DNA of 63,708 bases from Peptococcaceae bacterium (GTDB lineage Bacteria > Bacillota > DSM-12270 > Thermacetogeniales > Thermacetogeniaceae). Below, in pieces: positions 49,299-57,989 of the stretch. The stretch is from assembly GCA_023249405.1 (NCBI GenBank), contig JAHFCR010000008.1, positions 13,295-77,002 on the forward strand, in the 5' to 3' direction. Position numbers and translations under genes: made by a program. The first letter of the stretch is position 1, and each line of letters starts with the position of its first letter. Below the pieces are notes generated by a model, which saw only the letters and a program-made list of their open reading frames with translations, did not search any database and was not told the origin of the DNA.

Positions 49299-50318
49299 CT
49301 ATTTGAGATATAGGTACTCGCGTCCGTTGAAGATGAACTCCACATCCTGTCCCAACTGTGTGTAGCCGGCAAAGTCAATGTCGGTTTTTTTATGGGATGC
49401 AATCAATTTCGACTGCATGTGCACAATGGTCTTGATGCATTTTTTAAGTTCCCCGGAGGCGTGCTGTTTATCCTCCTTGAGCACGGACTGCAGGTTGAGC
49501 AAGCTGGCCACGGCCTCAGCGCTGAGATCCGCAACTTCCCCGATCAGGTGATCCTGGCTCGCCAGCGACGCCTTGATCTGCTCTTCGGCGAGCTTGCGCT
49601 CCGTGACATCGGTGATAAATCCCTCGATGGACTGCTCACCCTTGTAGGTCTTCACGCCACGGCACTGTTCCCAGACCCACTTTTCAGCGCCGCTGGCAGT
49701 GACAATACGGTATTCCTGCTGAAAGGGTCCGCCCTCTTTGAAGGCCAACATGGCCACGTCCCAGACCCGCTCGCGGTCATCCGGATGGATCAGCTGGTTC
49801 CATGTGAGCGTCTTGCTGTCGATCAGGTCGTCGGCATGATAACCGGTCAACTCATGGCACCCGCCCACGATCCATTTCATCGTCCAATCCCTGTCGTTGA
49901 CGCAGCGATAGGCGATGCCGGGAAGATTGCCCATCAGCGTGAAATGGGCGCGCTGCCGCTCCCAGGGGAGCCTTTTCTTGGACTCGTCGCCGGTGACATC
50001 GGTGACGAACGTGTTGTAATAATGCAAATTCCCGTCTTCATCGTGAACCAGTTGACGGAACAGCTCCACCTGAATACGGGAACCGTCCTTGCGGATATAT
50101 TCCTTCACAAAAGGCCGGGCCTGGCCGGTCAGATACAACTCCTCGATCAGGGTGGCATCCAGTTTCTGCCACTCCGGCGGTGTCAGCTCTATATCCCATC
50201 TCATGTTCCGAAGCTCCTCCTCGCTATAACCGGTTAACTCACAGAAGGACTGATTGCAGATCATGATCCGGCCGTCAGGGTAAGTAACAACAAATGGCTG
50301 CTCAGTGGTCTTTTTCAC
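49299..50318 (-). CDS. PAS-domain sensor protein without kinase domain
   Basis: About 339 residues with two PAS/PAC domains. The first runs from residue 1 to about 120 (FVVTYPDGRIMICNQSFCELTGYSEEEL ... TFVTDVTG), the second from about 130 to 250 (ECHELTGYH-like core, HPDDRERVWDV, ITDVTERK). The C-terminal helical part has ASQDHLIGEVADLSAEAVASLLNLQSVL, which resembles the dimerisation region of HisKA_2/HWE kinases. There is no phosphoacceptor His and no ATPase domain, so it may act by protein contact. GTG 50318 follows GGGAGGCTTATAGC. It ends in TAG, convergent with the XRE gene. Confidence 0.75.
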   Translation of the reverse strand: MKKTTEQPFVVTYPDGRIMICNQSFCELTGYSEEELRNMRWDIELTPPEWQKLDATLIEELYLTGQARPFVKEYIRKDGSRIQVELFRQLVHDEDGNLHYYNTFVTDVTGDESKKRLPWERQRAHFTLMGNLPGIAYRCVNDRDWTMKWIVGGCHELTGYHADDLIDSKTLTWNQLIHPDDRERVWDVAMLAFKEGGPFQQEYRIVTASGAEKWVWEQCRGVKTYKGEQSIEGFITDVTERKLAEEQIKASLASQDHLIGEVADLSAEAVASLLNLQSVLKEDKQHASGELKKCIKTIVHMQSKLIASHKKTDIDFAGYTQLGQDVEFIFNGREYLYLK

Positions 50319-50590
50319 GCTATAAGCCTCCCTTGCATACCTAGAGAATGCGCTGCCGCCATAGATTAGGGCCTTATGGCCTCGGTCCACTCTTCCGATG
50401 CTAGGATTGCCATTGCTGAAACTAACTATTAGGGGCGCCAATTCATTTTTACGGTTGCCAAACAAGCCGCCGGTGCGCCTGCCAATCCTTGGCGCAACCA
50501 GCTCTAGACCGGTGTGGAATAGCATCATCAAGGCAAGCTGGCTGAAGTTTACATTTTCTTTACACTACCGATGATTCCATGGCCTGAAGA

Positions 50591-50640
50591 GCCAAACCTT
50601 TGGACTATTTTGCGGTGACCTGACTGATCTTGCGAAGTTA
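50591..50640. repeat. 50-bp dispersed repeat, copy 2
   Basis: It starts GCCAAACCTTTGGAC and ends ATCTTGCGAAGTTA. It has the same length as the copy at 19121-19170, with conserved ends around a variable 13-base middle. Confidence 0.55.
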
Positions 50641-50720
50641 TCGCCAAACAAAAGAGCACCAGTGCCATCGCACGGCCCGGGTGCTGCAGATCCTTGATCA
50701 ATTAACAACAATTGCCTCGT

Positions 50721-51383
50721 TCAGTTCTGGTTTCCCCTGGATCGGGGCGCATTGGCGAGCACCCACTCCGCCGCCGATTTGGCGTCGTAGGCATAGCCGT
50801 CTGCCCCGATCCGTTCGGCGAAGGTCTTGGTGACGGGGCCGCCGCCGATCAGTACCTGGACGCGGTCCCGCAATCCGGCTTTTTTCAGGGCCTCGATCGT
50901 TTCCAGCATCGCCGGCATGGTGGTGGTCAACAGCGAGGACAGGCCCAGCACATCCGGTTTGTACTGGCGCACCGCCCAGACAAACTGCTCAGGCGGCACA
51001 TCGATCCCCAGGTTGATCACCTCGAACCCCTTGATGTTCAGAAACATGCCGACCAGGCTCCGGCCAATGTCATGCAGGTCTCCGGCCACCGTACCGATCA
51101 GGATGCGAACGGGCTTCTTGTTGGTCTGAGCCGGCACGAACTGGCCGCGCAGGGCATAGATGCCCGCCTTCACCGCCCGTGCAGTCAACAACACCTCGGG
51201 AATGAACACCTCGTTTTTCTTGAACTGCTGCCCGATCAGCTCCATCGCCGGCAGCAGCGCCTTGTTGATGATCTCCTCTGCCGGGTATCCCTGGGCCAGG
51301 GCATCAGTGGTATACCGCCGGACATCCCCGGCCTGGCCCTCCATGACTGCAGCCACAATGCGGGAAAAAGCCAAAGCCCTCAC
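50721..51383 (-). CDS. corrinoid protein next to a PocR-type regulator
   Basis: A 220-residue member of the methyltransferase corrinoid protein family with GTVAGDLHDIGRS (His104 as cobalt ligand), LGIDVPPEQF, GLSSLLTTTMP and GADGYAYDA. The Asn after Gly-Lys in the usual GKN is replaced by Arg-Ser. It begins at GTG 51383, 15 bases after the AraC regulator stop, on the same strand, with no methyltransferase gene beside it. It may carry methyl groups for an enzyme elsewhere or act as a sensor partner of the regulator. Confidence 0.85.
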   Translation of the reverse strand: MRALAFSRIVAAVMEGQAGDVRRYTTDALAQGYPAEEIINKALLPAMELIGQQFKKNEVFIPEVLLTARAVKAGIYALRGQFVPAQTNKKPVRILIGTVAGDLHDIGRSLVGMFLNIKGFEVINLGIDVPPEQFVWAVRQYKPDVLGLSSLLTTTMPAMLETIEALKKAGLRDRVQVLIGGGPVTKTFAERIGADGYAYDAKSAAEWVLANAPRSRGNQN

Positions 51384-51397
51384 CCTTCCGCAGGCGA

Positions 51398-52687
51398 TCA
51401 GATCAGCTGTTTTTTAAAGGTTGAGGGAGTGACTCCCTCGTTCTTTTTAAATACCCTGCTAAAGTAACCGGAATCTCTATAACCGATCCGCTCGGCGACG
51501 TTGACTATCGACAGGCCTTTTCTGCGCAGCAGCTTCTTGGCCTCCTCGATCCGCACCCTGGTCAGATAGTCGATCACCGTAGCGCCCAACTGCTCCTTGA
51601 AGATGTGGCTGAGATAATAGGGGCTGATAAAAACCGCCCTGGCGATATTGTCCAGAGTCAGGTTCTTGCTGAAGTTGCTGCGGATATACCTGGTAGCCGC
51701 ATCCACCACGATCAGGTTGTTGTGCGGAGCGCAGACACGCTCCATCAGGCCGTCCAGCACCTGGAAGATGCGGGAGCAGACGGCATCAACCTCGTCTGTC
51801 CGCAAGATCTCGTCCATATGCTGCGAGTTCAGGTTCAGGAGATCATCCAGGTCGGCGCCCACCTCGATGGCGGCCCGGGACATGACGACCAACAGTTCCA
51901 GGATGCGGGCCTTAAACAGCCGCGGCCGGGAGATGTATTTCTCCATGATCTCCGACACCAGCCGGTTCAACACCCGGTAAGCGCCATCCTGGTCCCGCAG
52001 ACGGATCTTGCCGAGCAGTTCCTTCTCCCGCTGCAGGGAATAGCCACCGTAGATGCGCCCATCTACCTGCTGCAGCTTATTTTCCAATGTCTTGCGCGCC
52101 CGGATGATCTCGGATAGCTGCGCCTGCCGGTAGGTGTTCTCCTTGTTCTGCTGCAAGGCCTGGGCACCCTTCTGCATGATCTGGTTGGCCACTACAAACA
52201 ACAGGTCGGCGGCGGCCTGCACCTTGTGGCCGGAGATCACTTCCATCTCTCCGGCTGCGGCGATCAGGCCGGCGGTTTCGATGTTCAAACCCGCCGTCAT
52301 CTCGGCGATCTCTTCCCAGAAGAAGTCCTCCGGCTCCCACATCATCACCTGCCCACAGATAATCGAGCCTACCGCCTGGCCCTCGATGACGATGGGGGCG
52401 GCAAAGGCGATCAGGCCGGCATGGCACCGGAAGATGTACGGCTCCCCAAACTTGGCGGCCTCCACCCCGGCTCGGGCATAGGAGCCGCAGCATTTATTCA
52501 ATCCCACCGGATCGCTCTTGACGATCCGGCAGAAACGGCAATCATCCCGCTGATTGATCGGCAGTTGCGTCTGCCCCTCGCTATCGACTACCAGGGCGCG
52601 CAAACCAGTGGCGCCCGCGAAGGAGGACAGGATCCGGACCAGCACTTCCTCAGATATATACTTGATGTGTTCTTGCAGTACACTCAA
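51398..52687 (-). CDS. AraC-family regulator with PocR sensory domain
   Basis: About 429 residues. The N-terminal PocR domain has the Cys pattern CRFC ... CGSYARAGVEAAKFGEPYIF-C-HAGL, thought to bind small ligands such as diols or amines. A helical linker follows, and residues about 330-429 are an AraC DNA-binding domain (ISPYYLSHIFKEQLG, IGYRDSGYFSRVFKKNEGVTP). I choose TTG 52687 because GGGAGGGG precedes it and family members begin there; the longer frame to 52942 has no support. It probably responds to a substrate of the nearby methyltransferase or BMC pathways. Confidence 0.88.
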   Translation of the reverse strand: MSVLQEHIKYISEEVLVRILSSFAGATGLRALVVDSEGQTQLPINQRDDCRFCRIVKSDPVGLNKCCGSYARAGVEAAKFGEPYIFRCHAGLIAFAAPIVIEGQAVGSIICGQVMMWEPEDFFWEEIAEMTAGLNIETAGLIAAAGEMEVISGHKVQAAADLLFVVANQIMQKGAQALQQNKENTYRQAQLSEIIRARKTLENKLQQVDGRIYGGYSLQREKELLGKIRLRDQDGAYRVLNRLVSEIMEKYISRPRLFKARILELLVVMSRAAIEVGADLDDLLNLNSQHMDEILRTDEVDAVCSRIFQVLDGLMERVCAPHNNLIVVDAATRYIRSNFSKNLTLDNIARAVFISPYYLSHIFKEQLGATVIDYLTRVRIEEAKKLLRRKGLSIVNVAERIGYRDSGYFSRVFKKNEGVTPSTFKKQLI

Positions 52688-53010
52688 GCCCGTTCCCCTC
52701 CCGCAGCAGCGCTCAACCGGGAAAGATACGCGACATATTTCGACATCTTTATTATAAATAACTTGTCCCCGGTTTAAAACACGGTTTTTAATGGCTATCT
52801 TCCCATAGCATGACGGATCTCTGCCAGGGCCTGTCCAGGACCCGTGTGCAGGTCTTTCTGCAAACCTTGTAGAAAAATAACAGTAAGTGCTGTTTGCCCT
52901 TAATGGACACCGGCTTTGCAGGAAAATGTTTTCTATAGCCAAAAATAATGTAAAATATCAACACCGTAGACAGTAATCAATAATGAAGCAAATTCAGGGA
53001 GGTGGACTCA
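52688..53010. other. intergenic region between divergent genes
   Basis: About 320 bases separating the PocR-AraC gene and the lipoprotein gene. It should hold both promoters; a TAAAAT around 52951 could serve the latter. I see no CTGATAGT motif here and no RNA gene. Confidence 0.4.
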
Positions 53011-53991
53011 ATGAGGAAAACTTTGGCATCGTTGGTACCGTTAAGCCTGGTAGCACTGCTATATCTGGGAGCAGCCGGCTGCAGTCCAAAAACCAGCGGA
53101 GTGCAGGGAACGGCAGGAAATAGTCAGCCACCCGCGGCTGTAACCACCCAGGATCTCTCCTCCGGGCCACCTAGCCAGGCGGCATCGGTTCCTCCCGCAG
53201 GGTCATCCGCCCAGGCAACAGCGCCATCCGCTGCAAGGTCTCCGGCACAAGGAAAAACGCCCCCTGCGGCGGCCACCAAACCACCAGCCCCCGCTCGGGA
53301 GCAACCGGCGACGCCATCCTCTGCGCAGCCTGCCGCCGTACCGGCGCCGGTGACGGTCACCGCCAAGAAAGTACAGCAGAACAGCGATACTATCCAGATC
53401 GACCTGAGCATCCCGGTGGTCGCCGGGCTGGCTGACAGCAGCCTGCAGACCCGGATCAACGCCCGGTTTGAGCAGGATGCGCTGCAATTGCAAGACGAGA
53501 TTACCAAACAGGCGGCAGAGGACGTCAAGGAAGCCGCCAAGGCCGGCTACCCCTTCAGGCAGTACAACGTCACCACCGCTTACAGCGTGGCCTACAATCA
53601 GAACGGCCTGCTGAGCATCACCGTGGATTACTACCAGTTCACAGGCGGGGCCCACGGCGGCACCGAGCGCAGGCCCTACAACTACGACCTGACAACAGGG
53701 CAGGAACTGGCCCTGAAGGACCTGTTCAATCAGGGAGTAGACTACAAAGCGATTATCAACCAGGAGATCGGGGCGCAGATCAAGGCCAATCCGGATGGCG
53801 GCTACTTCACTCAGCCTGATATGGGTTTCAAGACCATCGCCGACGATCAGCCGTTCTCCCTGGCGGAAGGCAGCCTGGTGGTCCACTTCGCGCAGTACGA
53901 GATCGCTCCCTACGCCGCCGGCATGCCGGAGTTCAAGATTTCCTTCAGCCTGTTCAACGGAGGCGTGAGGGCCAGGTTCCTTGCAAAATAG
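53011..53991 (+). CDS. lipoprotein with DUF4163/DUF3298 domains
   Basis: A 326-residue secreted lipoprotein. Seen: a signal sequence with lipobox LGAAGC, a long Pro/Ala/Ser/Gln-rich linker (to about residue 115), then DUF4163 (VTVTAKKVQQNSDTIQIDLSIPVVAGL). DUF3298 follows (YQFTGGAHGGTERRPYNYDLTTGQELALKDLF), as in RsiV and PdaC. It is likely anchored to the outer face of the membrane; the enzyme or ligand role is unknown. ATG 53011 follows GGGAGGTGGACTCA. Ends in TAG. Confidence 0.82.
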   Translation: MRKTLASLVPLSLVALLYLGAAGCSPKTSGVQGTAGNSQPPAAVTTQDLSSGPPSQAASVPPAGSSAQATAPSAARSPAQGKTPPAAATKPPAPAREQPATPSSAQPAAVPAPVTVTAKKVQQNSDTIQIDLSIPVVAGLADSSLQTRINARFEQDALQLQDEITKQAAEDVKEAAKAGYPFRQYNVTTAYSVAYNQNGLLSITVDYYQFTGGAHGGTERRPYNYDLTTGQELALKDLFNQGVDYKAIINQEIGAQIKANPDGGYFTQPDMGFKTIADDQPFSLAEGSLVVHFAQYEIAPYAAGMPEFKISFSLFNGGVRARFLAK

Positions 53992-54174
53992 AGTCCGTGG
54001 GCCGCTCAGGTACTCTCGATTTGCCTTATCGCACCATCTCGCATAGTCATCTATATTTTTACTGGGTAATACACATAAGTCATTTGACTTCTGTGCATTA
54101 CTTCAGAATGTTGTGGAGTTCCGTCCCGGCTTAGCTTGCTGGTTAATACTGATCATGAATGGGGGGAGATAGCA

Positions 54175-54363
54175 ATGAGGACCAGGGATGCGCTGGAAAT
54201 GGCCATTGAGGCCGAGAAGAAGGCCAGGGAAAAATACCGGGAATTGGCCAAGCAGGCGGAAGACCCGGAAAGCAGGCTTCTGTTCGAGCAACTGGCAAAA
54301 GAGGAAGATACGCATCATAAAAAGTTGACGGATATGCTCAAGGCGATCAAATTGCTGGGGTAA
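54175..54363 (+). CDS. small rubrerythrin/ferritin-like protein
   Basis: A 62-residue, entirely helical protein: ALEMAIEAEKKAREKYRELAKQ and SRLLFEQLAKEEDTHHKKLTDML. The spaced Glu and ExxH residues are those of one half of a ferritin-like di-iron bundle, so it may dimerise. ATG 54175 follows GGGGGGAGATAGCA. Function, perhaps peroxide or iron handling, is inferred from the family. Confidence 0.7.
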   Translation: MRTRDALEMAIEAEKKAREKYRELAKQAEDPESRLLFEQLAKEEDTHHKKLTDMLKAIKLLG

Positions 54364-54376
54364 AGAATGGGCCAGC

Positions 54377-55735
54377 TTAATGAGGAGCATTTCCTTGTAG
54401 AATTATACTGGCGAGAATAATCATGGCTAAAAATAAAAACAGTACAATAGCAAAGAAAGCCAGCCTGCCTTTGACCTGTTTTTCTCCCTGCTGGTATTCG
54501 GCCAGCAGGTGAGTGAAATCTACGGCGGTGGCGGACAAGAGAACCGACCCGGCAAGCTGGAGCCAGGGGGGAACCAGCATATAGGCAGTAGGGGCAAGTT
54601 CTTTCCATAGGGAAAGGCTGTAATAAACCAAGACTATAAATTCGATGATGCCGGCGGCAACTTGAAAGGTTAAGCTCTGTCTCTGTATCGAAGTGTTACT
54701 TTCCAGGAGATCCTTGATCCGTTCCTGGGTTGCAATATTCTCCCGGCTCATCATAATATCGATGCGGCTGCGCACCACTTCGATGGCGGCTTGATGATTC
54801 TCCCGGGACATGCGCAGGTCTTCTTCCGCCTTTTTCAACTGAGCCAGGCGATCACGGTAGGGCTGCAAGACCGTTTCCATCTGGTCCAGTTTCAAGTGCA
54901 CGACATATTTGCCTTTTGTCTGCCTGATCACATCATCCACCAGGCCGGCGATACGATTGCTGCCTTCGGAGATCAGGCTGTAATCCCCGGCAAGTATACC
55001 GTAAGAAAAGGAGAGTTCCCGAACCTGTTCTTCCAGCTCTTCCACCTCTTTCAGGGGGACCCGCTCCGATACCAGTTGCGTATGCAGGATATGAGAGAGC
55101 CTGGTATCACACTCCTGTCTCTCTTTTGAGACGATAGCGAGGCGATCCCAGTAGAGATCGCTCACCATGTTGAGCCTGATCATTGCAGCCTCAATGAGGG
55201 GAAGACTAGCGCCGAAAAAAGAATCGAGGGCAGGAGAGAGGCCCTCCTGGCGAAAAAGATAGCAGGCGTTACCGTGCGGCCATTTCCAATTCAGCCGGGC
55301 TAACTGCCCGTGATCAATATCAAAACGGATCGCATCCCGGTATGCACAAACTCCATGAGCGGATTCCAGTAATTGCTCCCAAGACCCTTCGTCGGAACCG
55401 AAAATGGTTACCCTGGCCAGGATGTCGCTGCCTGGTAAACCGGCTTCCTGCTCCGCCTCATCCAGTGGCCCCAGGATTGAAGCCCACCTTCCTTGCAACC
55501 GCCTGACGCCCAAGACCAGAAGCAACATATTGCCATAGCGCATGCGGTTAAGCTGTTGCCCCTCTTCGCTGCTGAAGAGGCGCCAGGACCCAGCGCCTTC
55601 ATCCGGCTTAAAATCTGATCGCTTCAGTTCGCTGCATAGCTGGTCCATCTTGGCCATGTCATCTTCCAGGAAATAGTAATACCTGAGCACGGATATAGCC
55701 ACGGTAGCCTGGTCACTCCCTTTCGTCCCGGACAC
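54377..55735 (-). CDS. membrane protein with coiled coil, unknown
   Basis: A 452-residue protein that I do not recognise. Residues 1-200 look soluble. About 200-350 is strongly helical and probably coiled coil (KEVEELEEQVRELSF, LAQLKKAEEDLRMSRENHQ). The C-terminal 110 residues hold about three hydrophobic segments (IIEFIVLVYYSLSLW, LAGSVLLSATAVDF, FFAIVLFLFLAMIILASIIL). It starts at GTG 55735 without a clear ribosome site. Its stop is 13 bases from the convergent rubrerythrin-like gene. Confidence 0.65.
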   Translation of the reverse strand: MSGTKGSDQATVAISVLRYYYFLEDDMAKMDQLCSELKRSDFKPDEGAGSWRLFSSEEGQQLNRMRYGNMLLLVLGVRRLQGRWASILGPLDEAEQEAGLPGSDILARVTIFGSDEGSWEQLLESAHGVCAYRDAIRFDIDHGQLARLNWKWPHGNACYLFRQEGLSPALDSFFGASLPLIEAAMIRLNMVSDLYWDRLAIVSKERQECDTRLSHILHTQLVSERVPLKEVEELEEQVRELSFSYGILAGDYSLISEGSNRIAGLVDDVIRQTKGKYVVHLKLDQMETVLQPYRDRLAQLKKAEEDLRMSRENHQAAIEVVRSRIDIMMSRENIATQERIKDLLESNTSIQRQSLTFQVAAGIIEFIVLVYYSLSLWKELAPTAYMLVPPWLQLAGSVLLSATAVDFTHLLAEYQQGEKQVKGRLAFFAIVLFLFLAMIILASIILQGNAPH

Positions 55736-55977
55736 TGTTCAGCCATTCACCATTTAAAAGGTGCGCAGTCTGAAGACCCCACAAGGGCTGACTAAAAAAT
55801 AAATAGTGGTATTTATTACTTGTTATTCTAATTTTTATATGTTACGCTTACCAAGACATGTTAAAGAATCAGGGAAAACTTAAAAGTTCTTGCGCCCTCC
55901 TGTTTAGCAGTATGGACAAAGGCACTTGAAGGAATTCCGCTTTTGCATGAACTAGCACGGAAGGAGGCGCAATCTTA

Positions 55978-56175
55978 ATGGAAGGTAAAGTAAAGTGGTT
56001 CAACGCCGAAAAGGGCTTTGGCTTCATCGAGAAGGAAGAGGGCGGTGACGTTTTCGTTCATTTCTCCGCTATTCAGGGTGAAGGCTACAAATCCCTTGAT
56101 GAGAACGAAAAAGTCAGATTTGATGTCACTAAAGGTGATCGTGGACCTCAGGCGAGCAACGTCGAACGCCTGTAA
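55978..56175 (+). CDS. csp: cold shock protein (CspA family)
   Basis: A 65-residue OB-fold nucleic-acid chaperone. RNP1 is KGFGFIE and RNP2 is VFVHFSAI, with the usual [13 protein letters not shown] start and [10 protein letters not shown] end. ATG 55978 follows GGAAGGAGGCGCAATCTTA. A terminator follows the stop. Single-gene unit. Confidence 0.97.
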   Translation: MEGKVKWFNAEKGFGFIEKEEGGDVFVHFSAIQGEGYKSLDENEKVRFDVTKGDRGPQASNVERL

Positions 56176-56192
56176 GGTTTAACCAGCAAAAG

Positions 56193-56230
56193 ACTCTCTC
56201 CAACCTAAAATTTGGAGGGAGTTATTTATT
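56193..56230 (+). terminator. intrinsic terminator of the cold shock gene
   Basis: ACTCTCTCCAA (56193-56203) pairs with TTGGAGGGAGT (56212-56222), then TATTTATT. Confidence 0.75.
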
Positions 56231-56446
56231 TACTCAAATGTACCCGGAGCGTTTTCCTTTGAGATCGCGCCTAAAATAATGCGAACGCCATTTGCTCCCC
56301 AAAACAAAACATCCCCTTAGAGTTTTGGTTAAAGAAAAGGATGTCAAGTGATCTAAAGGCAGATTTCTGTCCTTACTTGATTCAAATTAAGGGCCTTTTT
56401 AAGCACGATTTTCAAATATATAGCAATCTCTGAATTCCAATAAAAA

Positions 56447-56539
56447 TGGCGGAGAGAGAGGGATTCGAACCCCCGATAGGCTCATCACCTATACTCGATT
56501 TCGAGTCGAGCGCATTCAACCGGACTCTGCCATCTCTCC
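56447..56539 (-). tRNA. tRNA-Ser (anticodon CGA)
   Basis: A 93-base class II tRNA with encoded CCA. Acceptor arm GGAGAGA/TCTCTCC, anticodon loop ACTCGAAAT with anticodon CGA, a long serine-type variable arm (ATAGGTGATGAGCCTAT) and T-loop GGTTCGAATCC are all visible. Confidence 0.96.
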
Positions 56540-56572
56540 GCGCAAACTATTCTATTCACTTTTACAACTGTC

Positions 56573-56717
56573 TACCTGGATCGTACCAGCTTATAGGCCC
56601 CCAATGCAACTAGAAAAACGATGCAATCACCGTAGATGTTTTCGGGCTGAGCATGGCTGAAAATAACACCAGAAAAGCTGCCAGGATCGCCATCCGGCCT
56701 TCGGTTTTAGAATTCAT
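56573..56717 (-). pseudogene. small membrane protein, possibly frameshifted
   Basis: ATG 56717 overlaps the end of tadA and reads NSKTEGRMAILAAFLVLFSAMLSPKTSTVIASFF to TAG at 56610. In the next frame the sequence continues with LVALGAYKLVRSR to a TAG near 56573, as expected for a second hydrophobic stretch of a roughly 48-residue membrane protein. A single-base deletion in the TTTTTC run would explain the break; a genuine 35-residue protein is the alternative. Confidence 0.4.
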
Positions 56718-57279
56718 CCCGGTTTTCATCCCCATCAGCAGTCTCTTCTGGAGATAAGGCCTTGTCACCAGCGGCGCGCAGCCGCTTGAAAAACCCCTGG
56801 ACGATGCCGGCGCAGGCCTCGCCGCAGACACCGCCGGTCACCGCCACCTGGTGGTTGAAGCAGGTCAGGGCCAACAGATCGAGGCAACTGCCGGCCGCCC
56901 CGGCCTTCGGGTCGGGGGCTCCGTAGACCAGACGCTGGAGACGGGACAGTATGGCCGCCCCGGCACACATCGGACAGGGCTCCATGGTTATATACAGGGT
57001 GCAGTCGTTGAGACGCCAGCCACCAACCACCTGGGCCGCCTGTCTGATGGCCAGCAGTTCGGCGTGAGCGGTCGGGTCTCCGAGGCGCTCTCTCAGGTTA
57101 TGTCCGCGCCCGACGATCTGCCCGTCCCGGACGATCACGGCGCCAACCGGCACCTCGCCCTTGTCCGCCGCCCGGCGCGCCTCCTTGAGGGCCTCCCGCA
57201 TGAACCTCTCATCGTCGGTGCCAGATAACTCTGATGGCACCCCGCCCATGGCCTCATTTTCCAAGCCTTCGCCCTCCAA
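56707..57279 (-). CDS. tadA: tRNA adenosine(34) deaminase TadA
   Basis: A zinc deaminase converting A34 to inosine in tRNA-Arg(ACG). Seen: HAELLAIRQAA with the catalytic His/Glu, and EPCPMCAGAAILSRL with the zinc cysteines. The C-terminal tail is somewhat long (190 residues in the longest frame) and includes an acidic ending. The start may be internal, for example ATG at DERFMREALKEAR. Standard housekeeping gene. Confidence 0.93.
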   Translation of the reverse strand: MEGEGLENEAMGGVPSELSGTDDERFMREALKEARRAADKGEVPVGAVIVRDGQIVGRGHNLRERLGDPTAHAELLAIRQAAQVVGGWRLNDCTLYITMEPCPMCAGAAILSRLQRLVYGAPDPKAGAAGSCLDLLALTCFNHQVAVTGGVCGEACAGIVQGFFKRLRAAGDKALSPEETADGDENRDEF

Positions 57280-57426
57280 AATCAGCCGCCCCGCTCATGA
57301 TCGAGGCAAACCTGCACCCCACATTGTAAAAGATACACCGGCAGGTGTCAATCAATCGTCAATCGCCACCGGAACATTGTTTCACCTTAAAGTGACGCAG
57401 GCGCCGTGCAATGCCAACGCCGGCCG

Positions 57427-57918
57427 CTATGCCTCTTGCCACGTTCTGATCAGGGCAACAACATCCTCCGGAGTATCGGCAGAGGTTAGCAAGCCCTGGC
57501 GTCGGTAGAGATCGAAGACGCTGCCCACGTCGAAATTCAATAAGATCACCATCTTGCCGTTTTTAATAGCCAGGGCGATCTCGGAGATGGTACCCGCCTG
57601 ACCGGGTAGAGCCACCACGACGTCGCTGGACAGCACATTGATGTAGTTGCGCCCATCCCCCATGTTGGTGACGATGGGAATGTCGATGCAGTCGCAGGCA
57701 TCGGCGCGGGTGCGGCCGGGCAGAATGCCCACAGTCAGCCCGCCCTGCTCCCGGGCGCCTCTGGCCGATGCCTCCATCACGCCCCAGGGCCGGCCCCCGC
57801 CGAGCAGCACCCAGCCCTCCCGGGCGATCAGGGCACCCAGCCGATAGGCAGCCTGGCAATCCTCCGCGGAGGCTCCCTCACCGCCGCCCATCACCCCGAC
57901 AATAAACCTTCCAGCCAT
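57427..57918 (-). CDS. SLOG/LOG-type Rossmann protein (TIGR00725-like)
   Basis: About 163 residues of the lysine-decarboxylase-like/DprA-related SLOG superfamily. Seen: FIVGVMGGGEGAS, VLLGGGRPWGVMEASARGA and the PGQAGTISEIALAIKNGK signature. Such proteins bind nucleotides or cleave nucleoside monophosphates. ATG 57918 has TTGAGGCGC upstream; ATG 57945 is possible. Ends in TAG (57429-57427). Confidence 0.8.
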   Translation of the reverse strand: MAGRFIVGVMGGGEGASAEDCQAAYRLGALIAREGWVLLGGGRPWGVMEASARGAREQGGLTVGILPGRTRADACDCIDIPIVTNMGDGRNYINVLSSDVVVALPGQAGTISEIALAIKNGKMVILLNFDVGSVFDLYRRQGLLTSADTPEDVVALIRTWQEA

Positions 57919-57989
57919 CCGCATGCGCCTCAAAAAGACAGACATCAGCACTGGTTTAAACCTGGATGTATGAAACCTATAAACAGCGG

